In this document: piece after piece, positions 1-8,073 of the stretch | How the letters are laid out: each line of letters starts with the position of its first letter | Position numbering within the stretch: the stretch's first letter is position 1 | Assembly: GCA_013166835.1 (NCBI GenBank) | Contig: JABLTI010000027.1 | Location: 1 to 38,665 of the forward strand | Direction: 5' to 3' | From: Promethearchaeati archaeon | GTDB taxonomy: Archaea; Asgardarchaeota; Heimdallarchaeia; JABLTI01 | DNA length: 38,665 nucleotides | Notes under the pieces: generated by a model | Told to the model about the DNA's origin: nothing | The model's input: only the letters and a program-made list of their open reading frames with translations | The model's database searches: none | Translations under genes and position numbers: made by a program

Positions 1-597
1 ATGAAAAACAGATTTTCCAGTATTGAAGTAATTGATGGTGGTGGAGGATTCGTTCCAACACGTCACCCAATTCCAACTCATGTTAAAGATAATATTATCT
101 TAATAGGAGATGCAGGTTTGATTGTGAATCCATTACATGGTGGAGGATTAAGTCCCTCACTCACTTCAGGTTATATAGCAGGGAAAATAGCAGCAACTCA
201 AGTTCCAAATGAGAATTTATCTGAGAGTGATCTGTGGTTATTCAACGAGAAAATTCATGAGAGATATGGTCTGAGATATTCATTATTAGATTTTTATAGA
301 ATACTCTTGCAGAATATTCCGGATGAGGAATTAAATGATGCTCTACATAAGGAATACTTACCTCTAGGAAGCATCTTTTACGCAAGAGAATATGAGGACC
401 TAATGAAATTATCAAGAAAATTAGGAGAAATCTGGAGTCAATTACCCAATCCAAGATTTAATCGATTACCTGAAATCACCGAGAAATTATATGTATGCAC
501 TAACAAGTATCCAAAAACACCAGAAGAATTAGACTCATGGACCAAAGAATATAGAGGCTTATATGCAGAGTACTATGAATTGATTGCTCTTAGATGA
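1..597 (+). CDS. Geranylgeranyl reductase family protein, C-terminal part (gene enters from the left)
   Basis: This is the C-terminal half of an FAD-dependent oxidoreductase of the geranylgeranyl reductase family, which saturates isoprenoid chains of archaeal membrane lipids. Seen: a PTRHPIP segment near residue 20, then the FAD-contacting GDAG motif (about residues 37-40) followed by NPLHGGGL and a small-residue helix, the usual C-terminal FAD signature of this family. Only 198 residues are present whereas relatives have about 380-450, so the first ATG of the window is probably an internal methionine and the Rossmann N-terminus lies outside. A role in phospholipid reduction is a family inference; other members act on quinones or pigments. 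Confidence 0.8.
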   Translation: MKNRFSSIEVIDGGGGFVPTRHPIPTHVKDNIILIGDAGLIVNPLHGGGLSPSLTSGYIAGKIAATQVPNENLSESDLWLFNEKIHERYGLRYSLLDFYRILLQNIPDEELNDALHKEYLPLGSIFYAREYEDLMKLSRKLGEIWSQLPNPRFNRLPEITEKLYVCTNKYPKTPEELDSWTKEYRGLYAEYYELIALR

Positions 598-712
598 ATG
601 AATGAATTTAATTAACAGAAATAATCCTTTTTCATACTCGAAAGTGAAGCTATTGAAACATTTTTAATATTCAATTCTGATTTACAATTCGATTCAAAGG
701 AGACCAATTCTA

Positions 713-2164
713 GTGAATGCTTCGCATGGAGATGAAAGTATTGTCGATACCATTAGTGGTGTAGCCAATGCAAAAGGTACTCCATCAGCAAAGGAAGTAT
801 TGAAGAATGGTACTTTCATGTTACTGTTTGCAGCCCAGCTTACTCAAAATATTGGTGCAGCAGTTTCTTGGTTGGCATTACAGTTCTTTATATTCAAATT
901 AACTAATAGTCCCGGTAAAATGGGCATATTATCAATTGTTTTCTTTCTTCCTTACGTTTTATTCACTCCATTCGCTGGGGTATTAGTTGATCGATTTGAT
1001 CAAAGAAAAATCATGTTGTATTCAAATATGCTCAGTTTCTTAGCATCAGTGGGTTATATTATTGTATACGTGCTCAGAGAATCTTTTGTAGTCATTATTA
1101 ATGTAAATGGTCTTAATATGGCCAGTGTCAGATACATTCTACTTTTACTATACATCTTAACTTTCATAAACTCATCAGCAGCATCAATATTTTTCCCAGC
1201 AAGAAGTGCTTATACAAGATTAATTGTGAAGAAAAAGAATCTTCTAATTGCCAACTCAATTGGGTCAACTGTTTTCCAAGTTGCAACAATTATAGGTTAT
1301 GTTTTAGCTGGAGTAATAGCAAATAGAAGTTATTTAGGGAGCTTTATTTTTGATGCAGCTACGTTTGCCTTCTCAATGACGATGATGTTTTTCATCATTC
1401 TAGTGGGTAAGAAACCACCAGAGGTTAAACGACCCGAGGAAGCAACATTTAGAGCACAAGCTAAAGGAGTATATGATGATTTAGTCATAGGCTTCAAAAC
1501 GATAAGAGGTGCGCCAAAGATCTCCTATATGTTAATAGTTTTTGCATTCACCATTTTTTCATTTTCAACATTTAATGTATTGTTTATAGTTATTTTACAA
1601 GGTGAAATGGGACTTACGGAATCGTGGTATGGTATTTTACAAGCGGTAATGGGTGTCTCAGGAATTATTATGTCATTAACTCTAATGGGAATAGGTAGAA
1701 TTAAACGTAAAATAGCTATGCTGAATATCGCTTTAATAGGCGCAACATTATTCTTGTATTTCTTTGCTTTCGCAAGAACTGCTTTGTCCATTGGCATTCT
1801 TTTATTCATATTTGGAGTAGTTCTTTCTACAATCAATGTTTCAGCTCCAACCTTAATACAAGAACAAATACCTTACGAGAAACAGGGTCGGGTGTTTGGA
1901 ACGCAACAATTATTCCAAGGTATAGCTCGGTTAGTCGGAATGGGTATTGTTTCATTAGTGGCTGAAGTCGTTTTGCCAAAATATATTATCTTAGTTGCTG
2001 CAGGAATACTAACCATTGTTATGATTTGGGGTATGATCTACTCTAACCGAGGAGAAGTAGCTAAACCAGATTATATTGATGATGTGAAAGAACCCGAATT
2101 TTCAATAGGCAAAGCAGAAGAAATTTGGGATACTACACAACCAAATACTGCTAAATATGACTAA
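713..2164 (+). CDS. MFS transporter, drug-efflux (MFS_3-like) type
   Basis: A 483-residue integral membrane protein with about 12 hydrophobic segments. The loop after the second helix carries a clear MFS motif A (GVLVDRFDQRKIM, about residues 85-97), and the family resembles proton-driven exporters of the macrolide/enterobactin-efflux type. The start is GTG at 713, chosen because AAGGAGA lies about 10 bases upstream. A hydrophilic stretch around residues 245-265 separates the two six-helix halves, and the C-terminal 40 residues are acidic and probably cytoplasmic. The substrate cannot be read from sequence. It follows the reductase gene by 115 bp and is probably transcribed alone. Confidence 0.85.
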   Translation: MNASHGDESIVDTISGVANAKGTPSAKEVLKNGTFMLLFAAQLTQNIGAAVSWLALQFFIFKLTNSPGKMGILSIVFFLPYVLFTPFAGVLVDRFDQRKIMLYSNMLSFLASVGYIIVYVLRESFVVIINVNGLNMASVRYILLLLYILTFINSSAASIFFPARSAYTRLIVKKKNLLIANSIGSTVFQVATIIGYVLAGVIANRSYLGSFIFDAATFAFSMTMMFFIILVGKKPPEVKRPEEATFRAQAKGVYDDLVIGFKTIRGAPKISYMLIVFAFTIFSFSTFNVLFIVILQGEMGLTESWYGILQAVMGVSGIIMSLTLMGIGRIKRKIAMLNIALIGATLFLYFFAFARTALSIGILLFIFGVVLSTINVSAPTLIQEQIPYEKQGRVFGTQQLFQGIARLVGMGIVSLVAEVVLPKYIILVAAGILTIVMIWGMIYSNRGEVAKPDYIDDVKEPEFSIGKAEEIWDTTQPNTAKYD

Positions 2165-2185
2165 CATAAAATGTAGAAATAGAAT

Positions 2186-2908
2186 TTAATCCTCAATTTT
2201 GATGACGATTCTCTTATTCTCTTTTCCTTTATTTATTGTTTCAATGATCCGAACTGTACCTACTTCGCGAGTGTTCTTGAGATGTGTCCCACCATCTGCT
2301 TGTAAATCTAAACCTACGATTTCTACTGTTCTAACTTCTTTGATTTGGGGTGGAAGTAAATTAATCTTCGTTCGAATGAGATCTGGAATTTGAAATGCTT
2401 CTTCTCGAGGTAATATTTTGATGACGACATCTCGAGCAGCTGCAATTTCTTCAGCAACACGTTTTTCGATATAGTTAACTCTTTCTTTCGAAAAATCAGC
2501 AAGATTGAAATCCATCCGTGCTTTGTTAGGATACATATTACCACCAGTGACACTCGAACCGAATTCTTTCCAGATTAATCCACAGAGAATGTGAAGAGCA
2601 GTGTGGTAACGCATAATTATATACCGTCTATCCCAATCGATTTCTCCTTTTATTAGAGAACCTATTTCAGCTTTAAGAGGTCGATCAACTCTGTGAAAAT
2701 ACTCACGATCTTGATCTCGACCAATTTTAGAAACCGAATATTCCTCACTTTTGACGAGAAGCATTCCGGTATCATGTGGTTGTCCTCCTCCACCTGTAAA
2801 AAATGCAGTTCGATCAAGATATACATTCATACCATCATCTGATATTTTTGTAATCGTAGCTTCAAACTCCTTAAGATAACTATCAGTCATGTATAGTAAT
2901 TTCGTCAT
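2186..2908 (-). CDS. alaX: AlaX-type alanyl-tRNA editing protein
   Basis: Free-standing editing domain homologous to that of alanyl-tRNA synthetase; it hydrolyses Ser- or Gly-mischarged tRNA-Ala. Seen, counting from the ATG at 2908: the glycine-rich FFTGGGGQPHDTG near residues 36-48, the zinc-binding HxxxH at His102/His106, and QADGGTHLKNT near residues 203-213. The third zinc ligand, usually Cys in CxxxH, is Asp205 here with His209 kept. A TTG three codons upstream (2917) is an alternative start. At 240 residues it is the medium AlaX size, lacking the C-terminal DHHA1-like extension of larger forms. Its leader contains an unusually structured region (2960-3095). Confidence 0.88.
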   Translation of the reverse strand: MTKLLYMTDSYLKEFEATITKISDDGMNVYLDRTAFFTGGGGQPHDTGMLLVKSEEYSVSKIGRDQDREYFHRVDRPLKAEIGSLIKGEIDWDRRYIIMRYHTALHILCGLIWKEFGSSVTGGNMYPNKARMDFNLADFSKERVNYIEKRVAEEIAAARDVVIKILPREEAFQIPDLIRTKINLLPPQIKEVRTVEIVGLDLQADGGTHLKNTREVGTVRIIETINKGKENKRIVIKIED

Positions 2909-2959
2909 TGCTCTCAAAGAAACATGGTTTCAAACAGAAATAAAACTTTGCAAGAAATG

Positions 2960-3095
2960 GTGATGAGCCAAAGAATGAAGGGGCTTCAAGACTTTGGCTC
3001 ACCGCGGTAGATGGATGGCAAATTCGCAAACATCTTCTCCCTAGGGAGAATCTGTATTGCAATCGTTATTTCAGGGTTGAAGCCCTGATGAAAGT
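2960..3095. ncRNA. Candidate structured RNA element in the alaX leader
   Basis: About 135 bases, clearly richer in G+C than the surroundings, packed with perfect inverted repeats: GAGCCAAAG/CTTTGGCTC (2965-2973/2992-3000) enclosing TGAAG/CTTCA (2976-2980/2984-2988); AGATG/CATCT (3009-3013/3031-3035); the 16-base palindrome TTCTCCCTAGGGAGAA (3035-3050); and TCAGGG/CCCTGA (3071-3076/3083-3088). GGGCTTCAA (2981-2989) is also complementary to TTGAAGCCC (3077-3085), which allows a kissing-loop or alternative long-range helix. On the minus strand this lies between the stop of the 83-residue gene and the alaX start, so it could be a cis-regulatory leader; an independent RNA on either strand is equally possible. 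I recognise no known family. Confidence 0.5.
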
Positions 3096-3108
3096 GATAA
3101 CTGTAATA

Positions 3109-3360
3109 TTATCTAAGACCATTACAAGATTTCATTATTTTTAGAGCTAGTCTCATTGTTTTGAGAGCACTAGTAATGTCTTGAGAGTTGTATTCTGCTA
3201 ATTCATAAGCTTTTAATCGAAGCTTCTGAGCATCTTTTGGTTCCTCAAATTCCTCTAGAAGTTTATTATACTCACTAACAATTATGCTCAAAGTTTTTGA
3301 TTCCTTGCTATTTGCAGGGAATGTTAAATGATATTTTGGATCAACATCTTCAATAGACAT
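3109..3360 (-). CDS. Small helical protein, function unknown
   Basis: An 83-residue, mostly alpha-helical, soluble protein with many Lys, Glu and Leu and no signal peptide or membrane segment. I do not recognise a family. The ATG at 3360 is preceded by GGTGA about 7 bases upstream, a good archaeal ribosome site. Its promoter is unusually legible on the minus strand: palindrome TTCTCA-N6-TGAGAA (3452-3469), TATA-like TTTTTTATAG (3441-3450), and an extra half-site at 3430-3435. The gene therefore looks real and regulated together with the ABC exporter block described below. Confidence 0.7.
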   Translation of the reverse strand: MSIEDVDPKYHLTFPANSKESKTLSIIVSEYNKLLEEFEEPKDAQKLRLKAYELAEYNSQDITSALKTMRLALKIMKSCNGLR

Positions 3361-3429
3361 ATATTATTCACCAAATGAATTCACAAACGAATTTTTTTGT
3401 CTTCTCTTTTGTGAATCATTACTTTGATA

Positions 3430-3469
3430 TTCTCAAGAGCTATAAAAAAGCTTCTCATAAGTTTGAGAA
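3430..3469 (-). promoter_or_regulatory. Operator site 1: TTCTCA-N6-TGAGAA plus half-site and TATA box
   Basis: A perfect palindrome with arms at 3452-3457 and 3464-3469 and a 6-base centre. A further half-site TTCTCA at 3430-3435 lies exactly 22 bp from the same arm of the full site. Between them, read on the minus strand, is a TATA-like TTTTTTATAG (3441-3450), so operator, TATA box and half-site are in that order towards the gene starting at 3360. On the plus strand the site lies about 150 bp upstream of the nitroreductase gene, whose own TATA-like CTTTATAAAG is near 3491-3500. Confidence 0.75.
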
Positions 3470-3621
3470 ATAATTCTGAAAATAATGTAATGCTTTATAA
3501 AGTTTAAAGGTAAAAATAATAGTAATAATTAGTGATTTCTCTTCGAAAAATAGGAAAAATTCTAGATGGATGAAAAGGCTCCAATTTATAGTTAGTGATA
3601 ATCTGAAAGGAGAAAAAGAAA

Positions 3622-4311
3622 GTGAATGAAACAATAAAAATTATACAAAATATGAGGACTATTCGGAAATTCTCTGACAAGAAGATTTCAAAAAAAGATT
3701 TAGAGTTAATCATAAATAGTTCAGTTCGAGCAGCTAATTCTTCTCGCAGACAGAATTATTCAATCATAGTTGTTGATGAAAAAGAAACACTTGATCAGTT
3801 ATTTTATGGAAGCAATAAAGGACTTGTTTTTTGTTTAGATTTTAATCGATTAATAGACACTGCAAAACACTTGGGTTATGATTATGACCCAAAAGATATT
3901 CGATTATTTATCATAGGTTCTATTGATACCATTCTTGCAGCGCAAACTGCTACAATAGCGGCTAAATCACTTGGTATTGATTCTATTTTTACAAATAGTA
4001 TTCATCGAGCGAAAATAGAAGATGTTTACAAGCACTTCAATTTACCAGAACAGTATTGCTTTCCACTAATAGCCTTAGGTTTAGGATATCCTGAAGAAGA
4101 ACCCAAATGGAAAATGGGTCGACTTTCAGGTCCTGGTCTTGTTCATGATAACAAATACCAGAGACTTACTTCTGAGGAGCTAGATCAACTTGTGAAGGAC
4201 TATGATGATCAAGATCTTAAATTGGGTGTTCCAGCTGAGAGCTTAGCGGAACAGGGTTTTGAACGTTATTTAGATTGGTTCTTTAAAATAAGCCAAATTC
4301 CTAGTAGATAA
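3622..4311 (+). CDS. Nitroreductase-family flavoprotein
   Basis: A 229-residue FMN-dependent oxidoreductase of the nitroreductase superfamily. Seen: the N-terminal TIRKFSDKKIS phosphate/FMN-contact segment (about residues 13-23), AANSSRRQNY (about 38-47) in the next FMN loop, the helix with AAQTATIAAKSLGIDS near residues 112-128, and PLIALGLGYPEEEPKWKMGR near 148-167, where the family has its third FMN contact. Such enzymes reduce nitro groups, quinones or flavins using NAD(P)H; the substrate is unknown. Start GTG at 3622 with AAGGAGA about 9 bases upstream. A palindromic operator lies 153 bp upstream. The next gene, a broken radical SAM protein, starts 16 bp downstream and was probably co-transcribed. 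Confidence 0.85.
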   Translation: MNETIKIIQNMRTIRKFSDKKISKKDLELIINSSVRAANSSRRQNYSIIVVDEKETLDQLFYGSNKGLVFCLDFNRLIDTAKHLGYDYDPKDIRLFIIGSIDTILAAQTATIAAKSLGIDSIFTNSIHRAKIEDVYKHFNLPEQYCFPLIALGLGYPEEEPKWKMGRLSGPGLVHDNKYQRLTSEELDQLVKDYDDQDLKLGVPAESLAEQGFERYLDWFFKISQIPSR

Positions 4312-4327
4312 ATAAAGAGGTGCCCAA

Positions 4328-5022
4328 ATGAAATATAAATTCATAAAAGGAATAACAAATGCATTAGGATGTCAGAATGTTTTACCAGTAGATTTTAGTC
4401 CGATTGCATTTATTGTGGCGTTGGAAGAACAACAAAATGGACTATGGAACGATCTGAATTCTATCCAATTGAAGATGTTTTTTCTGAAATAAACAAGTAT
4501 ATTGAAAACAATGGTATAGTAGAATACATTTTACTTACTGGAAGTGGCGAACCTGCTCTTTATAGTGGGTTTGGTGAATTAGCAGATAAAATCAGAGAGA
4601 AGTTTCCAAGCATAGGTATTATTGCTTATACAAATGGTTCTTTACTGAATCGAAAAGATGTACAAAATGAGTTTGCTAAATGTACAGTTCTAGGGTGTAA
4701 TTTGAATAGTGTCTATAATAAGGAATTCAAGAAGATATGCAGACCACTTGAAGATGTTCGATTACAAGACACATTGAATGGTCTAAAGGAATTCAGCAAG
4801 CATTTCAAAGGAAATCTAATTTTTGATACTAAATTTGTCAGAGATCTGAATGATACTAAAAGGAATGTTCAAGGATTAATTGATTTTCTGAAAGAAATAC
4901 AACCGAATAGCTATACAGTAATTAGTAAGAAACATAAAGGACAAGAATTGACTGAAGAATTTACTTCGTTTATTAAGGAAACAATGAAGGATTTACCTTT
5001 CCCAACAGAGTTACACATCTAA
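4328..5022 (+). pseudogene. Radical SAM protein (COG0731/Tyw1-like type), broken at the iron-sulfur motif
   Basis: The ATG at 4328 has an excellent ribosome site (GAGGTG, 5-6 bases upstream) and encodes MKYKFIKGITNALG, NVLPVDFSP, matching the start of COG0731 radical SAM proteins. Reading then shifts frame near 4401: the continuing frame gives DCIYCGVGRTTKW and, from 4444, FYPIEDVF, LLTGSGEPALYSGFG and the rest of the domain to 5022. Family members have about six more residues, including the first Cys of CxxxCxxC, between SP and DCIYC. A deletion near 19 bases would explain both the missing Cys and the frame change. Only two cluster cysteines remain (codons at 4405 and 4414). Either a true pseudogene or an assembly error. 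Confidence 0.75.
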
Positions 5023-5097
5023 TCATAACAAATAAAATTGCTCCTAGTATTATCTAGAGTTTGGAAAAAATAGAAAACCAAGAGAAATCTACATCAG

Positions 5098-6267
5098 CTA
5101 TAATGTCATCATAATTTCAGTTAATTTTTCCTCAACTTTCCATAAACGACCTTTAACCCAACCACAACGATCCATCATTGCTCGATAGGTATTTTCATTC
5201 GAAAAATCTTCATGGTAAAGAGCCGCATCTGTTAATTCTCGATAAATGCCCCAACGAATGTCATCAAGTTTTTTCGTTTTAATATCTATTAATTGCTCCA
5301 AGAGTTTCTTGAGTTTCTTATCACCATCTGAAGCAACCCGTTTCTGCAACATATTTTCTAGTTTAAAGTAAAGATATTCAATTCGATGGTATGTTGAAAC
5401 AGCATCGTTTCTCGCAAACCACATTTCAATTATCTTGGAATGAGGGAAAAATACATTTATACTTCTAGCCCAGGTTGTAACTTCTTCGGCTTGATACAAT
5501 TGAGCATTCTTCTTGTGCCTTTTCACAACATCTTCTGCACGAGATAAATGAGCATTCATTTTTTCAGCATTTGTTAGGAAAAACTCGAGGAAATGAAAGG
5601 AATCAGTTCCTCTATGATGGCCAAAACATTCAAGATCACAACCAATCGCTACAGGACCATTCTTCTTGTTAATCGTCTCGAGCATCCATTGACCATTAGG
5701 GAATGCATTATCTGAAAAGTGCCAACTAAGAGCACGATTGCGAGGAATTATGAAAATATCTTTCTCAGTCTCTAATTTCCAAAGACCTTCTACATCATCA
5801 GAATAAAATGTACTGTACACACCATCGATAATAGAATAATCAATATCAAGTTCTTGGAGAAGATGATTCTTATGTGTAGAGAAAACCAGTTCCGGTGGAA
5901 ATAAGCCCCTCATTTCCTTTCCGAACATTTCTTTGACCATTTTTCTATGATGGTAAAATTGTTCTTTGATAAAACCATCATCAGTGAAAACAAGTGGTGC
6001 ATGATAGAAAGGAGATAATAAAACTTCAACTACTCCTCGATCAATTAACTCACCTAAAGTAGATATTAAGAAATCATTACCAGTGCGTTCAAACCATTGG
6101 ATAACACTCCCTGTAAGTGAGAGGTTAATAGCAAAATCGTGATCTTTGCTTAGGTCTGAGAGCATTTTAAACATAGGACCATAACTTTGCCAAGTAATCT
6201 CCTTCACAATAAATTCTTCGTTATAATAGGGTTGATGACCATGAAGGATTAAAACACAATCAGTCAA
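5098..6267 (-). CDS. Glycoside hydrolase family 57 protein
   Basis: A 389-residue GH57-type enzyme (alpha-amylase, 4-alpha-glucanotransferase or branching-type activity on alpha-glucans). Seen: family region 1 HGHQP at residues 9-13, region 2 around LSPFYHAPL (84-92), region 3 LFPPELVFS with the expected nucleophile Glu126, and region 4 GCDLECFGHH with the expected acid Asp211. The C-terminal 150 residues are helical, as in GH57. There is no signal peptide, so it should act on intracellular polysaccharide. Start TTG at 6267, supported by CAGGAGA about 10 bases upstream; no in-frame ATG is near. It is shorter than the typical 450-650-residue members and may be a minimal catalytic form; the exact activity is not assignable. 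Confidence 0.85.
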   Translation of the reverse strand: MTDCVLILHGHQPYYNEEFIVKEITWQSYGPMFKMLSDLSKDHDFAINLSLTGSVIQWFERTGNDFLISTLGELIDRGVVEVLLSPFYHAPLVFTDDGFIKEQFYHHRKMVKEMFGKEMRGLFPPELVFSTHKNHLLQELDIDYSIIDGVYSTFYSDDVEGLWKLETEKDIFIIPRNRALSWHFSDNAFPNGQWMLETINKKNGPVAIGCDLECFGHHRGTDSFHFLEFFLTNAEKMNAHLSRAEDVVKRHKKNAQLYQAEEVTTWARSINVFFPHSKIIEMWFARNDAVSTYHRIEYLYFKLENMLQKRVASDGDKKLKKLLEQLIDIKTKKLDDIRWGIYRELTDAALYHEDFSNENTYRAMMDRCGWVKGRLWKVEEKLTEIMMTL

Positions 6268-6438
6268 AATTTAAAATCTCCTGTGTCCTATGAGATACCA
6301 TTTAATCCAATAGGTATCTTCAATTAATAATTAATGAGTTAAGAACATTTTCCTTGAATTCAATAGATAAAATCTAACCACAAATTTCTAATTTTGAATA
6401 GTCAGTATTATAATAAATAAATTGAAAGAAATTTAGTA

Positions 6439-7053
6439 GTGAGTAAAATGGCAGAAACAAATAATGATAAACGAAATATCAAGGAATTATCTATAATATT
6501 GCTTGAGATAGCAGACCTTAATTTTTTACTATCTACAATAGGACTTGAAAAAGAGCAGGTACTGAAACAAATAGTGAAAGAAGTGAATCATATAACTTGG
6601 ATTTTTGGGCATTGTGCGTCACATATGGATTATATCTTTGGGGGATTATGTCAAGGAAAACGTCTACTAACAGAGGAAGAAAGCGAAGCCTATGCTTATG
6701 GAGTTTCAAAAGATAAAATAAACGAAGGATTACCTAACACATTCAAAGATCTAATTGAACGGTATCTGAAAATACGAAAAGAAACATTTGACTATTTAAA
6801 CAAATTACCAGAAGAGAAATATCGAGAAGTGCCAGAAGCAGATGCAGGGAAACAAACAAAAGAGTCAGTTATGCAAGCAATCCAAAGAGTAGCATTACAC
6901 TATATGGGACATATGGGACAAATAATACTCATACGAAGAAGTATCGGAAACCCGGGATTTGGATTCGTTGCTGGTATGACAAAAGAAAACCGAGAAAAAA
7001 GAATAGATCAATGGATGAAATGGTGGGAAGAAAACAAAGAGAAGTTTTCTTGA
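6439..7053 (+). CDS. DinB/YfiT-like four-helix protein
   Basis: A 204-residue putative metalloprotein of the DinB superfamily, whose members are thiol-dependent transferases or stress proteins. Seen: helix with FGHCASH (His58 and His62) and ALHYMGHMGQI with His154 and His158, the His triad geometry of the fold. The C-terminus is Trp/Lys/Glu-rich. Start GTG at 6439; an ATG three codons on (6448) is equally possible as no strong ribosome site is seen. The last codons of this gene recur at 8032-8073, remnant of a second copy. A diverged relative lies at 9466-9918. Substrate unknown. Confidence 0.7.
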   Translation: MSKMAETNNDKRNIKELSIILLEIADLNFLLSTIGLEKEQVLKQIVKEVNHITWIFGHCASHMDYIFGGLCQGKRLLTEEESEAYAYGVSKDKINEGLPNTFKDLIERYLKIRKETFDYLNKLPEEKYREVPEADAGKQTKESVMQAIQRVALHYMGHMGQIILIRRSIGNPGFGFVAGMTKENREKRIDQWMKWWEENKEKFS

Positions 7054-7126
7054 ATCCAAGAGTAGTCTGAATAGTTTTTATATTCTTCACGTATGTTAAA
7101 TCAGATGTTTTGAGGAATTGATTGCA

Positions 7127-8015
7127 ATGATTAATACTGTTTTAGGACCTATTTCTGAAGATGAATTAGGTGCAATACTAATGCATGAACATATTTTAGT
7201 GGATTTAGATGGTATAAACATGGTTGAGAAAACTTACTAAGGGATGTTCAACCATTGTTGAAGCAACTCCATTTGGACTTGGACGTGATTTAGAGGTTTT
7301 AAAGAAATGTGCTAAAGAATCTGGTTTGAATATTATCACATGTACAGGTGCTTGGGATGGTTTTTCTGTTAGAGGAAAATGTGTTCCAAATGACATTAAG
7401 GAAAAAACAATTGAGGAAATTGCTTCTATTTGGGTAAAAGAAGCTAAAGAAGGAATAAACGAGACTGGAATAAAACCTGGATTCATTAAAATGGCTCTTG
7501 GTGATGAAGGAGAAATTTTTCCTTTACAAGAAAAACTACTACGAGCAGCAATTAAAACCAGTTTAGAAACTGGACTTCGTATCCAGTGTCATGTTTGGAA
7601 TGAACCAAGTGTAAAGCGAACTTTCGAAATATTAGAGGAAGAGAACTTGCCCTTTGATAATTTTATCTGGGTTCATGCAGATGCAAAAATGAATATCCCA
7701 TTAATATTTGAAGTTGCAAAGAAAGGAATGTGGATAGAATTTGACGGTATAGCAGGTGCAGAAAACTTTGAGAAATATCCTAAAGGAATAAAGAAATTGC
7801 TAGAAGAGAATCTGATAAATCAGCTATTATTCGGACAAGATTCAGGTTCCTTTAAGATTAAAGAGAACAGAGAAGAAAATAAGAATCAAAATATGAGACC
7901 CTATGCTACGTTTTTTGATACATTTGTTCCGTATTGCGTAAAGGAAGGAATAGATCAAGAATTAATCAATAAGGTAATCACAGAAAACTCGAAAAGAGTT
8001 CTCACACTCAAGTAA
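7127..8015 (+). pseudogene. Phosphotriesterase-family metal hydrolase, broken by internal deletion and frameshift
   Basis: The ATG at 7127 (GAGGA about 10 bases upstream) encodes VLGPISEDELGAILMHEHI, the exact start of phosphotriesterase-family proteins with the metal-binding HxH. That frame stops at 7238-7240. From about 7224 the overlapping frame gives KGCSTIVEATP and the remainder: FIKMAL with the bridging lysine, CHVW and WVHAD with metal histidines, and GQDSG with the last metal ligand. Family members have about 45-60 more residues between the HxH strand and the TIVEAT strand, so a deletion that changed the frame is the likely cause. Known members hydrolyse lactones, phosphotriesters or similar. 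All metal ligands remain encoded but in two frames. Confidence 0.75.
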
Positions 8016-8031
8016 CTTTAAAAAAACTCAA

Positions 8032-8073
8032 AGGAAGAAATGGTGGGAAGAAAACAAAGAAGATTTTTCATAG
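8032..8073 (+). pseudogene. Tail remnant of a second DinB-like gene (direct repeat of 7017-7040)
   Basis: Bases 8037-8060 repeat 7017-7040 exactly, and identity with one mismatch extends to 8033. Read in frame, 8032-8073 encodes RKKWWEENKEDFS and a stop, against MKWWEENKEKFS at the end of the intact DinB-like gene. The match at protein level, including the stop position, shows this is the tail of a lost paralog, not a random repeat. It sits directly behind the broken phosphotriesterase gene and its last bases overlap the end of the convergent GNAT gene. Confidence 0.7.

Noticed and set aside
3035..3050. TTCTCCCTAGGGAGAA as a further operator copy
   Set aside because: The arms and spacing differ from the four sites; it fits better as a helix of the structured alaX leader.
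2960..3095. CRISPR-like repeats, because GGGCTTCAA and TTGAAGCCC recur
   Set aside because: Only one inverted pair is present, without regular direct repeats or spacers; no array exists in the window.
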